64,000 bases of DNA from Verrucomicrobiales bacterium (GTDB lineage: Bacteria; Verrucomicrobiota; Verrucomicrobiia; Verrucomicrobiales; DEV007). How positions within the stretch are numbered: the first letter of the stretch is position 1; every line of letters starts with the position of its first letter. Shown here one piece after another: positions 1 through 11,290 of this stretch. A program made the translations under genes and the position numbers. The notes beneath the pieces were generated by a model, which was not told the origin of the DNA, made no database searches, and saw only the letters and a list, made by a program, of their open reading frames with translations. The stretch is taken from assembly GCA_030730365.1 (NCBI GenBank), contig JANQVJ010000037.1, forward strand, positions 24,648 through 88,647, in the 5' to 3' direction.

Positions 1-85
1 CGAGAGACTGACCTACCGTTTTCAGGGACGGCGCTTCCGGCTCACCGATGTTCACGGGCATGTCGTGAACGAGATATTGAGTTAG
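1..85 (+). CDS. C-terminal fragment of an unidentified protein (cut by window edge)
   Basis: An open frame enters from the left edge and runs 27 codons to a TAG at 83-85. The visible tail is basic and polar (RFQGRRFRLTDVHGHVVNEILS). It is too short to assign to a family. The frame is the only one open over the first 85 bases on the plus strand. The gene converges on the permease gene that ends at 119, leaving a 33-nt gap with no obvious hairpin terminator. Confidence 0.45.
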   Translation, partial: ERLTYRFQGRRFRLTDVHGHVVNEILS

Positions 86-118
86 ACTTGGTCATAAAGT
101 CGGGACGTCCTGAGGTGA

Positions 119-1147
119 TCAGGCGGACGGTTCCCCCGCCCGTCTCGCCTTGACCTCTCCGACGAGGACGGCTCCGTAAGCCCTCAGCCTTTCAAACCCG
201 AAAAGGCAGAGGGCGACGGCGAGAAGCGAAAGAATGATGCCACCCCAGCCGAGGGCGGACTGCTCCTGTTGGAGAGTCCAGAGGAGTTGTCCGACGCAGA
301 GGATGGCGACGAAGAAGAGAGTGGGTTTCCGCCCGATGAAGTCGACCATGAAGGCCCCCAGCGGAGCCCCGAAGGCGACGACTGGAGCAGCTGCGAGCCA
401 ATTTTCGTAAACGCCCGGCTGCACACCGGTGAAGGCCGTCTTTGTCGCGATCCCGATGAGAGAGGTGAAAGCCATGATCACCACCGAGGTGGGAATCGCG
501 ATCTTGAGATCGGCACGGCAGAGCAGCACGAGCACGGTGTAGAGGACCATGTCGATCCCGACCCCGGTGACCGAGGCGACCGTGGCACCGGAGAGAAGAC
601 CGATGAGCAACCCGACGCGGAGATCCCAGCGCTCGTCGAAATCGGTCATGCCTTCGTGAGAAGCGATCTCGCCGATGCGGCGGACATGGAGTATCCCGAA
701 GCTGCCCCACACCACCGCGAAGACGAGTTTGATCCAGAGCGATGGAATGTAAGGCGCGATGAGGAAGATTCCGAGGGGAGTGCCGATCAGAGACCCCAGC
801 ATGGCACCTTTCAGCATCGCCCAGGCGAGCGGCTGACGGCGGGCGAGGATGAAGATGCCCGCACTCGTCATGCCGATGGATTGCACCGCAAAGCTGAAGT
901 CCCGCCCCAATTGTGCAGGCTGGTCGAAAAGCAGCACGAGGATGGGAAATCCTACTGTTCCGCCACCCATAGGTGTTGATCCGGCGGCGTAGCTTCCCAG
1001 CGCCATAGCCAGAGCAATGGGCCAGTGGTCTTTCACTTCCTCCCAGCGATCATGCCCGAAGACCAACCACGCCCACACACTGAAAAAGAGACCGATCCAG
1101 AGGAACCAAATCCAGAGATGTTTTTTTCGTTTCGGGGCAAGGGACAT
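119..1147 (-). CDS. TauE/SafE family (sulfite exporter-like) membrane permease
   Basis: Predicted inner-membrane permease of the TauE/SafE (DUF81) family, which exports small anions such as sulfite or sulfoacetate. The 342-residue protein is almost entirely hydrophobic helices, with two related halves carrying glycine-rich turns: GSTPMGGGTVGFP near residue 55 and SGATVASVTGVGIDM near residue 190. This internal duplication is typical of the family. I chose the ATG at 1147 (MSLAPKRKK, basic residues before the first helix); the longer frame reaching 1240 would overlap the divergent regulator start. The gene is transcribed away from a LysR regulator, so substrate-dependent control by that regulator is likely. 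The true substrate cannot be read from sequence, but two sulfatases elsewhere in the window make a sulfur-related role plausible. Confidence 0.85.
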   Translation of the reverse strand: MSLAPKRKKHLWIWFLWIGLFFSVWAWLVFGHDRWEEVKDHWPIALAMALGSYAAGSTPMGGGTVGFPILVLLFDQPAQLGRDFSFAVQSIGMTSAGIFILARRQPLAWAMLKGAMLGSLIGTPLGIFLIAPYIPSLWIKLVFAVVWGSFGILHVRRIGEIASHEGMTDFDERWDLRVGLLIGLLSGATVASVTGVGIDMVLYTVLVLLCRADLKIAIPTSVVIMAFTSLIGIATKTAFTGVQPGVYENWLAAAPVVAFGAPLGAFMVDFIGRKPTLFFVAILCVGQLLWTLQQEQSALGWGGIILSLLAVALCLFGFERLRAYGAVLVGEVKARRAGEPSA

Positions 1148-1213
1148 GGGCTCGTGGAATAGTGGGTAAACTAACAACGCTGATTTCTGTTGTAACAAAA
1201 ATAGAGATTTGAT

Positions 1214-1241
1214 ATTGATCCTATGCCGAACAGGTATCAAT
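1214..1241. promoter_or_regulatory. Candidate LysR operator (imperfect inverted repeat)
   Basis: ATTGAT-CCT, nine spacer bases, then AGG-T-ATCAAT form an imperfect dyad ending on the lysR-type start codon (1240). Dyads of this size in the gap between a LysR gene and its divergent target are typical for autoregulated LysR operators. The position over the start codon suggests repression of the regulator itself. Protein binding is inference. Confidence 0.4.
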
Positions 1242-2136
1242 GGACCTCAGACATTTGCGATATTTCCAGGCCGTGGCGGAGGAGTTGAGCTTTTCCCGCG
1301 CGGCGCAGCGTCTCAATATTGCCCAGCCGGCACTGAGTCGGGCGGTGCAGGAACTCGAAGAGGAACTGGGCGTGCGTCTCATCGATCGTAACCGCCGTAC
1401 GATACGGCTCACCCCCGCTGGCGAGGTCCTGTTGCGGGAGACAGGGCTTATTTTCGAAAATCTCGACGACACCCTGCGCAAGGTGCGGCGTACCGCCTCG
1501 GGCGAGGACGGGGAGCTGCGCCTCGGCTATATAGGACCGCCGACCCGTTCGTTTCTTGGTCCGCTTTTGAAACAATACCATCAGCGTTATCCGCGCGTCA
1601 CGATCGTGCTGGAGGAGCGCACCCCCGAACGGGTCTGGGAAATGGTGTCGAAGGGGCGTCTCTCGGTCGGACTGACACGTCCGGTCCTCGCCCATGAGGC
1701 GCTCGGGTTGCAGTCCTTGTTACTGCGCGAGGAAAGGCTCTGCGCCGCGGTGCCGGTCGATCATCCTTTGGCGACGATGTTGACGATTCCCTGGTCGTCG
1801 CTGGCGGATGTGCCCGTCGTGATCCTCGCCCGCCGCGAGGGGGCCGGTTCTTACGATACTATCCTCGCCGCGTGCGCCGACGCAGGAGTGGCCCCGAAGA
1901 TCGCTCATACTCCGAGCGTGATCGGCACGATCCTGCGGTATGTCGAGGCGGGCTCAGGCGTAGGGATCGTGCCTGAGAGTGTCTCGCCCGAGACGGCGGA
2001 TGTGCGGCTCATCCCCCTGCATCCCGCCGCAACGATCCCGCTTGTGATGGTCTGGTCGCGGGAGGGCGACGACCCTGCCGTGAGCGCCTTTCGGGAAATC
2101 GTGGTCGAGTGGCTCGAGGGAGAAAAGGAGCCTTAA
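1240..2136 (+). CDS. LysR family transcriptional regulator
   Basis: A 298-residue LysR-type regulator. The N-terminal winged helix-turn-helix (about residues 1-60) has the family hallmark MDLRHLRYFQAVAEELSFSRAAQRLNIAQPALSRAVQ region, followed by a linker helix and a periplasmic-binding-protein-like effector domain (about 90-290; RLGYIGPPT marks its start). The length is normal for the family. It is divergent from the TauE-like permease (92-nt gap) and probably controls it in response to a small anion or carboxylate. The ATG is weakly supported by a ribosome site but fits the family N-terminus exactly. The stop codon overlaps by 4 nt the stop of the convergent DUF2721 gene. Confidence 0.92.
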   Translation: MDLRHLRYFQAVAEELSFSRAAQRLNIAQPALSRAVQELEEELGVRLIDRNRRTIRLTPAGEVLLRETGLIFENLDDTLRKVRRTASGEDGELRLGYIGPPTRSFLGPLLKQYHQRYPRVTIVLEERTPERVWEMVSKGRLSVGLTRPVLAHEALGLQSLLLREERLCAAVPVDHPLATMLTIPWSSLADVPVVILARREGAGSYDTILAACADAGVAPKIAHTPSVIGTILRYVEAGSGVGIVPESVSPETADVRLIPLHPAATIPLVMVWSREGDDPAVSAFREIVVEWLEGEKEP

Positions 2137-2528
2137 TCTCTCTCGACCCGGTTCAGCAGGATCTGGAGGGCTCCACCCGAGCAACGGATCTCGAGGACGA
2201 GACAGCTCAGTGAGGCTCCCATGAGAACGAGCGCGGCGACAAAAGAGATCGTCCCCACGTGAATGATGCCGAACATCACGGCGACCATGGAGGTGACACA
2301 GAGAAGCAGGCTGATCGCGCCGAAGAGCTGCATCCAGCGGATCAACTTCAGCCGTTTCCGTAGATTTTCGATCTGCTCGCGCAGCGATTCATCCTGCAAC
2401 TCGAGCCAGTCGCGGTGGAGATGACGGATGAGAGCGGCAAGGTGAAGAAATCGATTCGTGTAGGAAAGAAAGAGCAGGCTGACAGCGGGGAAGAGCAGGG
2501 CGGGAGTGGAGATTTCGAGGGCGGGCAT
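2133..2528 (-). CDS. DUF2721 family membrane protein
   Basis: A 131-residue protein with the DUF2721 layout: a first hydrophobic segment containing LLFPAVSLLFLSYTNRFL, a charged helical stretch (about residues 40-62, rich in Arg, Glu and Gln), and then two transmembrane helices (about 66-86 and 90-112). The family has no established function. It is convergent with the LysR gene and overlaps its stop codon by four bases, so it is unlikely to be co-transcribed with it. The 212-nt region to its right (2529-2740) holds only the two divergent promoters, with no gene I can support. Confidence 0.8.
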   Translation of the reverse strand: MPALEISTPALLFPAVSLLFLSYTNRFLHLAALIRHLHRDWLELQDESLREQIENLRKRLKLIRWMQLFGAISLLLCVTSMVAVMFGIIHVGTISFVAALVLMGASLSCLVLEIRCSGGALQILLNRVERD

Positions 2529-2740
2529 TCCGGATAAAGGCTGAGGTTTCCTTAGCTGAGTTAAGTCATCCGGTTTTTAAGAGATAGCAAGGGCTTCCAG
2601 CGGGGATTGTTCGGCCTTCTGCCCCTGTCTGCCTTCCCGGCCTCTGGCGCTTATGAGGCGCTCTGCGCCTTTGTATCCCGGCAGCTTTCCGATAGGCTTG
2701 GTACGCTGGACTCTCCGTGAACCCCTGAAAACTATTCTCC

Positions 2741-4318
2741 ATGTTCCTCTACCCTGCCTTCTTCCGTCGCTTCGCTTCGGCGCTGACATCTCTCGCGTGC
2801 GGTCTCGCGCTCTCCCCCCTCACGGGGCAGGAGGCCACCGGGATCGTCTATCATGATCTCAACGGGAACGGAACCCTCGATGAAGGCGAGCCCGGTCTGC
2901 CAGGAGTATCTGTCTCAAATCAGCGCGAGATCGTAGAGACGGACGAGGCGGGACGCTGGGTTTTGCCAGTCGATGATGACACGATCTTTTTTGTCATCAA
3001 ACCCCGCGACTGGATGACGCCGGTGAACAAGGATAAGCTGCCGCAGTTTTACTACCTCCACAAGCCGCAGGGTTCGCCTGACGACTATCGCTACGCCGGA
3101 GTCGCTCCGACCGGACCGCTCCCCACTTCAATCGACTTTGCCCTCAGGCCCTCGAAGGAAAACGATCAGTTCAAGGCCGTTTTTTTCGGCGATCCGCAGC
3201 CCTCCACGATCGAGCAGGTGAATTATATCGCCCACGATGTCATCGCCGAACTGGTGGGGACGGATGCGGCCTTCGGCGTGACCCTCGGGGACATCATGTT
3301 CGACAAGTTGGAGCTGCTTGAACCCTCGAACGCGAATGTCGCCCTCATCGGGATCCCCTGGTACAACGTGATCGGGAATCACGACCTCAATTTCGAATCG
3401 ACCACCGACGCCGATTCGGACGAAACTTTTCACCGGCACTTCGGGCCGAACTACTACAGCTTTGATCATGGCCCCGTCCACTTCATCGTCCTCGACGACG
3501 TCGAGTGGGGGCGTCGCAATGCGGAGGGCAAGCTCACCTACGCGGGAGGTCTGGACGAGCGGCAGCTCACCTTTGTGAAAAACGACCTCGCCCTCGTGCC
3601 TCAGGAAAAGCTGGTCGTCCTGATGATGCATATCCCTCTGACTACCGTCGAGAATCGCACGGAACTCTATCGGCTCATCGAGAAACGGCCCTATACTCTC
3701 TCGATCTCGGGTCATACCCACTGGCAGGCGCACCAGTTCATCGGCAAAGAAGACGGATGGCAGGGGGAGAAGCCCCATCACCACATCGTCAATGTGACGG
3801 TGTGCGGGACCTGGTGGAAAGGGGAGAAGGACGAACGCGGTATACCCCATGCGACGATGCGGGACGGCGCGCCGAACGGTTACTCCATCATTAGCTTCGA
3901 CGGCACGAGCCATGTCCTCGACTTCAAGGCCGCCCGTCAGCCGGCGGACTATCAGATGCACATTCACGCGCCCGACGAGATCGGCGCTGCGGATGCGGCG
4001 ACGACGCCTGTGTATGTGAACGTCTTCAACGGATCAAAAGACTCGGAGGTGCGGATGCTGGTAGCGGAGAGCGACGTCTGGATCACTCTCGAAAAGGTGC
4101 TCGAGGAGGATCCCTACTATGTTCAAACCCGTAATCGTGAGATGGCCGCCCGCCCCGAGGCGACCGATCACCTCAACGGACCGATCAAATCAGATCACCT
4201 CTGGAAAGGATTCCTCCCTGCCGGGCTCCCGACCGGATCGTATCCTATCCGGGTCGAGGCAATCGACGCCTATGGCCGCGCGTGGAAAGGCGAGCGGGTC
4301 ATTCGTGTCGGTGAGTAG
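2741..4318 (+). CDS. Secreted calcineurin-like metallophosphoesterase with N- and C-terminal accessory domains
   Basis: A 525-residue exported phosphoesterase. Residues 1-30 look like a signal peptide. Residues 31-115 form a beta-sandwich of the SdrD B/carboxypeptidase-regulatory type and include a dockerin-like calcium loop (DLNGNGTLDEGE). The catalytic calcineurin-like domain carries the metal ligands in order: FGDPQPS, GDIMFD, GNHD and SGHTHW. A C-terminal beta domain follows (MetallophosC-like). This three-part build (MetallophosN, Metallophos, MetallophosC) is common in Bacteroidetes and PVC bacteria. The probable role is periplasmic or extracellular cleavage of a phosphoester; the substrate is unknown. 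The gene stands alone, convergent with the DUF3137 gene across 59 nt. Confidence 0.88.
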   Translation: MFLYPAFFRRFASALTSLACGLALSPLTGQEATGIVYHDLNGNGTLDEGEPGLPGVSVSNQREIVETDEAGRWVLPVDDDTIFFVIKPRDWMTPVNKDKLPQFYYLHKPQGSPDDYRYAGVAPTGPLPTSIDFALRPSKENDQFKAVFFGDPQPSTIEQVNYIAHDVIAELVGTDAAFGVTLGDIMFDKLELLEPSNANVALIGIPWYNVIGNHDLNFESTTDADSDETFHRHFGPNYYSFDHGPVHFIVLDDVEWGRRNAEGKLTYAGGLDERQLTFVKNDLALVPQEKLVVLMMHIPLTTVENRTELYRLIEKRPYTLSISGHTHWQAHQFIGKEDGWQGEKPHHHIVNVTVCGTWWKGEKDERGIPHATMRDGAPNGYSIISFDGTSHVLDFKAARQPADYQMHIHAPDEIGAADAATTPVYVNVFNGSKDSEVRMLVAESDVWITLEKVLEEDPYYVQTRNREMAARPEATDHLNGPIKSDHLWKGFLPAGLPTGSYPIRVEAIDAYGRAWKGERVIRVGE

Positions 4319-4377
4319 GCGTAATGGCAATCGGCGCATAGCGAACGCACGAAGCGGGAGGACGGAGCGAAGCAAAG

Positions 4378-5349
4378 TCAATCCTTCGTCCAGATGCGAG
4401 TATTGAGATCGAGTTCCTCGACCAGTTCGAGGAAATATTGCACCTCGGAGAGCATTTTCCTGATCTGACTCGTTTCATCGGCCGGGACTTTCGTCGATGG
4501 CGCCAGGAAGGGGGTGCGGTGCGGGACGGCCAGAACGATGCTCGAGTCTTTGAACCCGATACGGACATCTTTTCCGAAGCGTTCCCGGAGCGTGAGAAGT
4601 CGCCGCATCAGGGCGGTGCTGAGAATGTAGCGTGCTTCGATTTCGTCGGTGGAGTAGACAGCAAAGGCATTCTCGAACTCGGGATCCTCGAGGCGGATGA
4701 GGGCGGTGTCCTTTCTCCCGCTCCACTTCTGAAAGATGCGCCCGAAGTTCCCGAAAGTGCTCTCGGCAAAGTCGGGAAAGACGAAGGTGCGTCCGTGGAA
4801 GTGTTTGTTAAAATCGGCGATGAGAAGGAGCCCTTTGAAAATCGTCACATAGGAAGTCTGCGTTTTTCCCTTGCTGTCGGTCGTGGTCTGTTTCTCCTCG
4901 GCGTCGATCTCGGCGAGGCGCAAGGCGGTCTTCCCGTAGGTGCCGTGGACGAGGTCCTCGGTGTGATAGCGGTCGGGTGAGGTGGTATAAAGCTCGGTCC
5001 CGACAAAGGTGCCGGAGTCGATACCGGCTGCGGGATCGTAACGCAGACTCGGATCGATCAGGGTGAGGAGTCTCGGGATCACCGCAGATTTGTAGGTGGT
5101 GACATAGCGCGAGCCGAGTGAGCCGGCGCGATACTGGTAAAGGATGACGGCGCCGATGAACCAGATGATCGCCCCGATGAACAGTGGGATGCGGTAGGGC
5201 GAGAGGAAGGCGGCGGTGAGGAGTCCGGCGAGTGGAACGACGATGACGGTGAGGTAGATACGTGACTTTTTCAGGTAATCGAGACGAGTGGGCTCGAGCC
5301 GCTCGAGATCGGGCGTCAGCTCGCGGACGATGTCGTCTATCAATCTCAC
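4378..5349 (-). CDS. DUF3137 domain membrane protein
   Basis: A 323-residue protein with two adjacent transmembrane helices (about residues 30-72) followed by a soluble DUF3137 domain that includes the stretch KGLLLIADFNKHFHGRTFVF. DUF3137 proteins often lie next to LemA, as here: the start overlaps the LemA stop by four bases (5346-5349), implying translational coupling. It is the last gene of the leftward run OB-fold protein, Hsp20, Lon, LemA, DUF3137. Function is not established; context suggests envelope stress or membrane quality control. Confidence 0.85.
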   Translation of the reverse strand: MRLIDDIVRELTPDLERLEPTRLDYLKKSRIYLTVIVVPLAGLLTAAFLSPYRIPLFIGAIIWFIGAVILYQYRAGSLGSRYVTTYKSAVIPRLLTLIDPSLRYDPAAGIDSGTFVGTELYTTSPDRYHTEDLVHGTYGKTALRLAEIDAEEKQTTTDSKGKTQTSYVTIFKGLLLIADFNKHFHGRTFVFPDFAESTFGNFGRIFQKWSGRKDTALIRLEDPEFENAFAVYSTDEIEARYILSTALMRRLLTLRERFGKDVRIGFKDSSIVLAVPHRTPFLAPSTKVPADETSQIRKMLSEVQYFLELVEELDLNTRIWTKD

Positions 5350-5903
5350 CCAGTCACCTCCACTCTGTCGCGGACTCCGTCGGCGGCTTCGAAGAAGTCG
5401 TGCAACTGAAACCCGAAGGCCCCTGCGACGAGGTTTGAGGGGAAACTCTCAACGGCATTGTTGATCTCGAAGACGGCCGCGTTGTAGGCCCGGCGTGCCG
5501 CGGAGATCTGCTCCTCGATCTCGGTGAGATTGCGCTGCAGGTTGAGGAAGTGGGTGCTCGACTTCAGCTCGGGGTAGTCCTCAGCCACTGCCATGAGTCG
5601 CTGCATCCCGGGGCCAATTTGTCCCTCGACCCGGAAGCGTTCGGACTGACTGAGATCGCCGCGGTCAATCCGCTGCCGCGCTTCGATGAGTCGGTTGAAA
5701 GTCTCTTCCTCGTGTTTTGCAAACCCCTTCACCGTCTCGACGAGCGCGGGGATAAGGTCGAAGCGCTTCCGCAGATGCACGTCGATGCTGCTGTAGGCAT
5801 TGCGCACCCGGTTGCGTTTGTAGACGAGTCCGTTGTAGATCCCGATGAGGACGATGATTCCTATCAGGCCGATGAGGAGGAGATAAATCGTGAAGCGGGT
5901 CAT
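5346..5903 (-). CDS. lemA: LemA family protein
   Basis: A 185-residue LemA protein: one N-terminal transmembrane helix (about residues 5-27), then a long helical domain with the family signatures YNGLVYKRNRVRNAYSSIDV, RFDLIPALVETVKGF and AYNAAVFEINN. LemA proteins are anchored with the helical bundle facing outward and have been linked to membrane remodelling or vesicle formation, though the molecular role is uncertain. It starts 19 nt after lon and overlaps the DUF3137 gene by 4 nt, so it very likely belongs to the lon transcript. Confidence 0.93.
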   Translation of the reverse strand: MTRFTIYLLLIGLIGIIVLIGIYNGLVYKRNRVRNAYSSIDVHLRKRFDLIPALVETVKGFAKHEEETFNRLIEARQRIDRGDLSQSERFRVEGQIGPGMQRLMAVAEDYPELKSSTHFLNLQRNLTEIEEQISAARRAYNAAVFEINNAVESFPSNLVAGAFGFQLHDFFEAADGVRDRVEVTG

Positions 5904-5922
5904 CGGGATGAGGAACGGCTTC

Positions 5923-8331
<2,409 letters not shown>

Positions 8332-8381
8332 GTATGGACTGGGCAAAAAGGGATTTGAAAGAGAAGCGAAAAAAGGGGGGA

Positions 8382-8792
8382 TTATTTGGCCGCGATCGGG
8401 AGAACGATCCAGAGGAGCCCGTTCTCCTGCCTCGCGGAAACGCGGTCGCGATTGACCTCGACGGGGAGTTGAATCTCCCGGCCGAAGCGCCCGCACTCGA
8501 TCTCCATGGTGAGGACCTGGCGGCACTGGCTTGAGGTATCACGGGTCGGCAGGGGGGGCTTGCGCTCGCCTGAGATGCGAACGCGGTCGGGGAGAACATC
8601 GACGCAGATCTCGCTCTTTTCGACTCCCGCGAGATCGACCCAGATCTCAATGCGGTCGTCGTAGCGGTAGGCGGTGATGTCGGGTTCCCATCCCTGGATG
8701 GAACAGAAGCCGGAAAAATGGAGGTTGTTGAGGTCATGGACGACCTCGCCCATCCGACCGATCATGCGAGTGAGGCGAACTTTTCTAGGCAT
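8382..8792 (-). CDS. Small heat shock protein (Hsp20/alpha-crystallin family)
   Basis: A 136-residue small heat-shock protein. The alpha-crystallin domain spans about residues 35-135, with WEPDITAYRYDDRIEIWVDLAG at its start and the conserved final strand motif GLLWIVLP (the usual GVL variant). It acts as an ATP-independent holdase keeping unfolding proteins soluble. It sits directly upstream of lon (50 nt) and 15 nt downstream of the OB-fold protein gene. Pairing holdase with protease is functionally sensible. No CIRCE element or clear heat-shock promoter was seen in the short gap, so transcription probably begins upstream of the OB-fold gene. Confidence 0.92.
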   Translation of the reverse strand: MPRKVRLTRMIGRMGEVVHDLNNLHFSGFCSIQGWEPDITAYRYDDRIEIWVDLAGVEKSEICVDVLPDRVRISGERKPPLPTRDTSSQCRQVLTMEIECGRFGREIQLPVEVNRDRVSARQENGLLWIVLPIAAK

Positions 8793-8807
8793 GGCGCAGA
8801 GCGGGGT

Positions 8808-9542
8808 TCAGGGTTTGGCGGGTTCCGCGATCCTCTTTTCGGTGAGTCCTACGATCGAACAGTTGGCCAGCTCGACATTGAGTTGCGCCCCTTTGCAGGT
8901 CCCCAGTATGGCGACAGGTTGCCCCACGCTGAGGAGAGTGCGCCGGTCATTGCGGCTGATGAGTCGCCCCTGCGTGGGAAGGACATCGACAAAAAAATCG
9001 GCTCCTGTTTGGAGTTCGCATCTAACTCGTGACTCCGTGCCGTCCGCCTTGAGATAAATGACGATGCTCTGGCTGCCGGTTTCGAATGAGCTGATTGTGC
9101 CGACAACTTTGAGATACCGGTCGCGGTATTTGGTGGCGGCCTCGCCGGCCTCGCTCTGGTAGGCGCTGACGAGATCAGTTGCGGCGATTTCGGTCGGCTT
9201 CAGCAGTGCCGCGATGCCTGTCTCTTTCACCTTTTCGCCGACGGCGGCGCGGAGTGCTTCATTGTCCTTGCGCAATTCATAGACCTCGGCGCGCAGTGTA
9301 TCGACCTCCACCTTGAGGGCCTCGAGTGTTTTCGTTGTTTCGAGATAGGATTCCTTCAGTTCGGTGATTTGCTTCGGCAGGCCCGAGACGGACTCAGGCA
9401 CTTTGATGTCCTTTACCTTGTTGAAGAGATCCCCGAGTGAGGGCGGAGCCTCCTCTTTGGCCTCCTGCGAAAAGGTGGTCGCGTTGAAAAGGATCGTCCC
9501 GAGGAGGAGCGCTGCGGAGAATAGCGGGGGTCGCGGCATCAT
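8808..9542 (-). CDS. Exported coiled-coil protein with C-terminal OB-fold-like domain
   Basis: A protein of about 244 residues (start MMPRPPLF at 9542). A signal peptide covers about residues 1-25. A predicted coiled coil follows with heptad-like Leu and Glu spacing (region containing LKVEVDTLRAEVYELRKDNEALRAAV). The C-terminal part (about residues 120-235) resembles the OB-fold tRNA_anti-like domain of exported proteins (YRDRYLKVVGTISSFE, then LSVGQPVAILGTC). I infer a periplasmic or membrane-associated scaffold; no enzymatic motif is seen. It is the first gene of the probable operon with hsp20, lon, lemA and DUF3137, and is divergent from a sulfatase. The family assignment is tentative. Confidence 0.7.
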   Translation of the reverse strand: MMPRPPLFSAALLLGTILFNATTFSQEAKEEAPPSLGDLFNKVKDIKVPESVSGLPKQITELKESYLETTKTLEALKVEVDTLRAEVYELRKDNEALRAAVGEKVKETGIAALLKPTEIAATDLVSAYQSEAGEAATKYRDRYLKVVGTISSFETGSQSIVIYLKADGTESRVRCELQTGADFFVDVLPTQGRLISRNDRRTLLSVGQPVAILGTCKGAQLNVELANCSIVGLTEKRIAEPAKP

Positions 9543-9658
9543 CCCTGAATGTGGTCCCGACTGGGCCGGTGCCAAACGGATTTTTACGCTCCGATCACGA
9601 TTCGGCCCCATTGTCGCCATTGCTAGGCCCGCGCGGAGCGCTTACTCTTGGCATCGAT

Positions 9659-11158
9659 ATGAAAAAAGGTTCCCCATTCGCCGCAGGACTCCTGACGCTG
9701 CTGTCCCTCGCCCTCTCCTCTTTTGATCCGGCCTTGAGAGCCCAGGAAAAACTGAACTTCCTCTTCATCCTCGCGGATGACCTCGGCTACATGGATGTTG
9801 GTTTCAATAATCAGGAGACCTTTTACGAGACTCCGCATCTCGACAGCCTCGCCGCGAGCGGGATGGTCTTCACCGACTTCTACGCCGCCTCGCCGGTATG
9901 CTCTCCGACGCGGGCGAGCATCCTCACCGGAAAATATCCCGCCCGCACCGGGACGACGAACTACTTTTCGGGACGTCGCAATGGCCAGTTTGACGCTGCC
10001 GACTTCGAGACGCAGATGGCACCCGAGGAACTTACCCTCGCCGAGGCGCTCAAGGAAAACGGCTACCGCACCTTCTTTGCCGGCAAGTGGCATCTCGGCG
10101 GCGCGGGAGCGAGCCCGACCGATCAGGGCTTTGACATCAATCGCGGAGGGGGCGAGAACGGGCATCCCCGCAGCTACTTTTCCCCCTACAAAAACGTCGA
10201 TAATCTCGAGCCCGGTCCCGAGGGCGAATATCTCACCAATCGTCTCGCCGAAGAGTCCGTCGCCTTTCTCAAAGAGTCGGTGAAGACCCCGGATCCTTTC
10301 CTGCTCTATCTATCACTTTACAGTGTGCATACCCCGATACAGGCCCCGCAGGAGCTGGTTGAGAAATACGAGAAAAAAGCAGCGGCACTTGGTATTAGCG
10401 ACGAGGAAGACAGCTTCGACGTCGGAGGGGAGCGTCAGGTCTGGCCAAATACCGAGGAACCGAGAAAAGTGCGTATCCGTCAGGATCACGCTACCTACGC
10501 CGCCATGGTCGAGAGCCTCGACAGCGCCGTGGGCCGCGTCCTTGCCGAGCTCGACGCACTCAATCTGCGGGACACCACCGCGGTTATTTTTACCTCTGAC
10601 AACGGGGGCCTCTCCACCGACGAAGGTCATCCCACCTCCAATGCGCCTTACCGCGCGGGCAAAGGCTGGATCTACGATGGAGGTATGCTCGAACCGCTCG
10701 TCGTGCGCTGGCCTGGCGTCGCCTCGGCCGGGACGAGTTGCTCCGTCCATGCGGTCAGCACCGACTTGTATCCCACGATGCTCGAGATGGCCGGACTCCC
10801 CGCGAAGCCCGAACAGCATGTTGACGGCAAAAGCCTCGTCCCGCTCCTGCGAAATCCCTTTGCGAAATACGACCGCGGTCCGATCTACTTTCATTACCCC
10901 CACTATTCAAATCAGGGAGGATTCCCCGCCAGTGCGGTGCGTCGGGGTGAATACAAGCTGATCCAGGATCTCGAAGACGGCGCCTACGAACTCTACAATC
11001 TCGAGTCCGACCCGAAAGAGCACAACAATCTCGAGCAACTTGAGAGTGAGGTGGCAAAAGAACTTTCCGATCTTCTCAACGATTGGCGTAAAGAAGTCGG
11101 AGCAAAGCCGATGAAAAAGAGCAGCACGAGCGGGTCGGAACCGCCGGTGCTATGGTGA
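9659..11158 (+). CDS. Secreted sulfatase (FGly type)
   Basis: A 499-residue arylsulfatase-family enzyme that would hydrolyse sulfate esters, probably on polysaccharides. A signal peptide (residues 1-29) is followed by the metal-binding ILADDLGY (Asp40, Asp41). The sulfatase signature CSPTR begins at Cys81, the residue converted to formylglycine, and is followed by the second signature stretch LTGKYPARTG. A later GKWHLGG and a SDNGG near residue 315 complete the active site. The start ATG at 9659 gives a clean signal peptide; the longer frame overlaps the divergent gene. No formylglycine-generating enzyme lies in the window, so maturation must come from elsewhere. Confidence 0.93.
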   Translation: MKKGSPFAAGLLTLLSLALSSFDPALRAQEKLNFLFILADDLGYMDVGFNNQETFYETPHLDSLAASGMVFTDFYAASPVCSPTRASILTGKYPARTGTTNYFSGRRNGQFDAADFETQMAPEELTLAEALKENGYRTFFAGKWHLGGAGASPTDQGFDINRGGGENGHPRSYFSPYKNVDNLEPGPEGEYLTNRLAEESVAFLKESVKTPDPFLLYLSLYSVHTPIQAPQELVEKYEKKAAALGISDEEDSFDVGGERQVWPNTEEPRKVRIRQDHATYAAMVESLDSAVGRVLAELDALNLRDTTAVIFTSDNGGLSTDEGHPTSNAPYRAGKGWIYDGGMLEPLVVRWPGVASAGTSCSVHAVSTDLYPTMLEMAGLPAKPEQHVDGKSLVPLLRNPFAKYDRGPIYFHYPHYSNQGGFPASAVRRGEYKLIQDLEDGAYELYNLESDPKEHNNLEQLESEVAKELSDLLNDWRKEVGAKPMKKSSTSGSEPPVLW

Positions 11159-11249
11159 GGCTGGGTTCGGATGTAAGGGGAATGGCGCGGGCTCTTCGTT
11201 GAACGGTGGTTGTGGCTTCAGCCGCCGGGGTTTGTCAGACCGGAAAGAT

Positions 11250-11263
11250 TCGGCTAAAGCCGA
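11250..11263. terminator. Hairpin between convergent sulfatase and epimerase genes
   Basis: TCGGC-TAAA-GCCGA is a perfect five-base stem with a four-base loop in the 132-nt gap between two convergent genes. A second weaker stem (GGCTTCAGCC) lies just to its left near 11213. No long T-run follows, so this is only a candidate bidirectional terminator or REP-like element. Confidence 0.35.
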
Positions 11264-11290
11264 GAGACTTTGGTTCAGTCTTTATCATCC

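Noticed and set aside
2577..2789. 70-codon minus-strand frame in the gap before the metallophosphoesterase
   Set aside because: Overlaps the signal peptide region of the metallophosphoesterase gene and has no recognisable content.
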